From: Paratinospora sagittata
Lineage: Eukaryota; Streptophyta; Magnoliopsida; Ranunculales; Menispermaceae
Assembly (NCBI GenBank): GCA_035771175.1
Contig: CM069613.1
Span: 5,142,001 to 5,206,000, forward strand
DNA: 64,000 nt
Reading direction: 5' to 3'
Shown here: positions 62,066 to 64,000 of the stretch, one piece after another
Position numbering within the stretch: the first letter of the stretch is position 1
Layout: each line of letters begins with the position of its first letter
The notes under the pieces: model-generated
Told to the model about the DNA's origin: nothing
Seen by the model: the letters and a program-made list of their open reading frames with translations, nothing else
Database searches by the model: none
Translations under genes and position numbers: made by a program

Positions 62066-64000
62066 GTTAGTGTACTTCCATTTCTTTCGTTTTTTGTTGA
62101 TTAATATGGTAGTACAATTCCACGGTCCCACTCATTCTTGTTGTACAAGATCCATAACTTTGTTAGCTAGACATGCCTGTTTTTCTTTATATTTGGTATA
62201 GAAAGAAATTTATTGAAGCTCATGAAGCCACAATACAAAATACCAACGGTGTGAATCATCAAAGAGGCTGATTTATCGTGTGAGAGTTCACCAGTGAATG
62301 AAACAAGCCATATTTCTGGGAACAAGTGTGATTCAGTATTCCCAAATATGGGAAGCACATGAGTAGAGAAAAAAGCAGGGGTAAACACCATGGAGAAAAT
62401 CTTGGTATATATTTTTTTAATTTGCTTGCATATCAATTATGTGTTCAGCTCGAATTTGACTCTTTTGGATAATTTTCAAGTTGGAAAGTGAAACACATTT
62501 GAAGCCTAGATTTGCTCTATTTAAATAAAATATTGTTATAATGTTCCTTGGATTGGTAGTGATGCAAACCACTGTGAAGGTGTGGAGGGGAAGTGATGAG
62601 AGAAGTAGACCTTGTCGAGATCTAATATTGTGAGTTTGTGTCTTGAGGAGAAGAATGCCTTCCCTTGTTTTACGACTCTATGGTATAATTCACCTCTATC
62701 GCTATTGAATGCAACATGCATGCATGTTGCCAAATAATGTGAACTTTTGTGCCTTGTGTGATTGTTTCTCATTATATTTGATCTCGTTTGTTTTGCTTTT
62801 GCTTATTGCAAGTATTGATTTTAGAGTGCGGGTATGACTTAGTGGATTGTCCTTTCTAGATAATAGTGGCATTTTGAGAGTACTAACACAAGCAAAAGAG
62901 TTCCTCTTTCCAATTAATCCAATGGGAAGGAACATTGTAGTCATTGCTGAAGCTGAACAGAAGATTTAAGTATTACCATCGTAGTAGAAGACTGGTTAAT
63001 TTGATTTTGGAAGATATATGGAAATTATGGTTTAGCATGTAATGCAAAAGGGGGTGGATATGACAATAACTTTGTGGTTCTTAACAAGGTAGATATTAAT
63101 ATCTAATGGGCTTAAAATCAAACAATTTTTTGCTTGCATAGGTTCTTAGAATATTTTGAATAGTTTCCAAGTTGACTTCAATACAAACTATGTTACCTGG
63201 ACTCGGGTATGGGTGTCGGATACGAGTACATATCTAGAGGTCCGATTTGTTCATTTTCAAATTTTGGGATACGGGGACTCGGCTATATTATATGTTGTTC
63301 TTTCCTTCTTCTTTTTTCTTTTTTTCACTCATTTATTGTCCATTTTGTTCTCCCACTTAAGTAAATTTCACCTATTAGTCATTATCTTCTTTTATACTTT
63401 CTCTTCTTTTCATTAGAGAATCTACATAGTAATATTCTAAAATCTAAAATGTCGGACACATCCCATACCCATGTCGTATCATGAAGTGTCGGACACGGGT
63501 ACGTCGGGCTAAAGTAAAGAATCCGGGTAACATAGAATACAATTGACATAAGAGTACAAGTCTCTCACTATTTAAATAAAATATTATGCTAGGTTTCTCT
63601 TTGGTGATATGCAATTTTTGAACATTGGGATGTGTGAGAAAGAGTGATGATGATGTAGATTCGTCGCGGAAGCAAGAATGAAAATACTAAAAAAATAACC
63701 AAGATAAATTGTATTGATTCGAATACTTCAAATATCAGATATCCTTCTCCTAATGGCCAAAAGCCCTATTTATAACAACCTACCAAATACGAGTCCTAAA
63801 CTGACACAATTTCCAATTACGTGGCTGCGTGGGTTTAAACCACCTAACGGCGGGCCACGAAGAAATACATGGAAGAGAAATGGAAAACATAATAAAAATA
63901 AATACATAATAACTAAAAAAAGACATGCTAAAACACGTTATGCACGTGTGTCATGCGTCTCTGCATCAAATGAGTATTAGAGTAATTATATTGTATTAGC
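62066..64000. other. right end of the window: probable intron or downstream part of the Oberon-like gene
   Basis: No further exon could be recognised. The stretch contains MITE copy 3 and AT-rich sequence. The next exon of the Oberon-like gene is expected beyond or in an unrecognised part of this segment. Confidence 0.4.
63188..63535. mobile_element. MITE copy 3 (348 bp) with near-perfect 8-bp target duplication
   Basis: The left end is CTATGTTACCTGGACTCGGG and the right end is GAATCCGGGTAACATAG. The flanks are AATACAAA (63180-63187) and AATACAAT (63536-63543), 7 of 8 identical. Interior GGATACGGGGACTCGG and CATACCCATGTCGTATCATG agree with copy 1 at 11857-12203. Confidence 0.9.

Noticed and set aside
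62167..62944. Minus-strand frames at the right end
   Set aside because: They have no recognisable motif and lie in what is probably an intron of the plus-strand gene.

Overview
This is nuclear DNA of a flowering plant, most likely a non-Brassicaceae eudicot. The evidence is small exons with GT/AG introns, long AT-rich spacers, plant-specific families (OVATE, DYW-class PPR, SMP-type LEA, Oberon-like) and many plant transposon remnants. I cannot name the species. I see no operons, CRISPR arrays, tRNA or rRNA genes. Gene models were built by hand from reading frames and splice signals, using family protein sequences as remembered; no database search was run.

Layout, left to right. 96-394 (+): last two exons of the RNA polymerase subunit RPB8. 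4585-5409 (-): single-exon OVATE family protein. 8139-10491 (-): SMP-domain LEA gene (ECP31 / LEA D-34 type) with ABRE motifs upstream and two apparent 1-nt frameshifts. 11092-13906 (-): small glyoxalase/VOC protein with one probable GC-AG intron. 14854-17435 (-): DYW PPR protein closely resembling Arabidopsis MEF11/LOI1. 19383-27406 (-): 15-exon DWNN/zinc-knuckle/RING E3 ligase of the PQT3/RBBP6 type. 30097-41154 (-): 10-exon AIM24-domain protein with a C-terminal membrane segment. 43676-50930 (+): four-exon pre-rRNA-processing factor TSR2. 54611-59132 (+): Ty1/copia retrotransposon with both LTRs and a pol frame broken by seven stops. 59562 to beyond 62065 (+): Oberon-like zinc-finger gene that probably continues past the window.

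The genes do not form one pathway. Three serve RNA or ribosome production (RPB8, MEF11-like, TSR2). The rest are a growth regulator, a desiccation protein, a VOC protein, a ubiquitin ligase, a mitochondrial-type protein and a chromatin-reader-type protein.

The transposon record is the most informative unexplained structure. There is a 597-bp hAT-like element with a perfect 8-bp target duplication, 18 bp from an AIM24 splice donor. A ~347-bp MITE family has three copies, one with a perfect and one with a 7/8 duplication. A 1,057-bp solo LTR with a perfect ATGTC duplication sits inside a duplicated MITE half. There is also the copia element, which landed in a SINE-like sequence, a head-to-head pair of LTR/primer-site fragments in the TSR2 intron, RTE-LINE-like tails, and local tandem duplications. 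I did not find a convincing new biological system; the strongest leads are the doubly frameshifted LEA gene, the GC-AG intron and the nested insertions.
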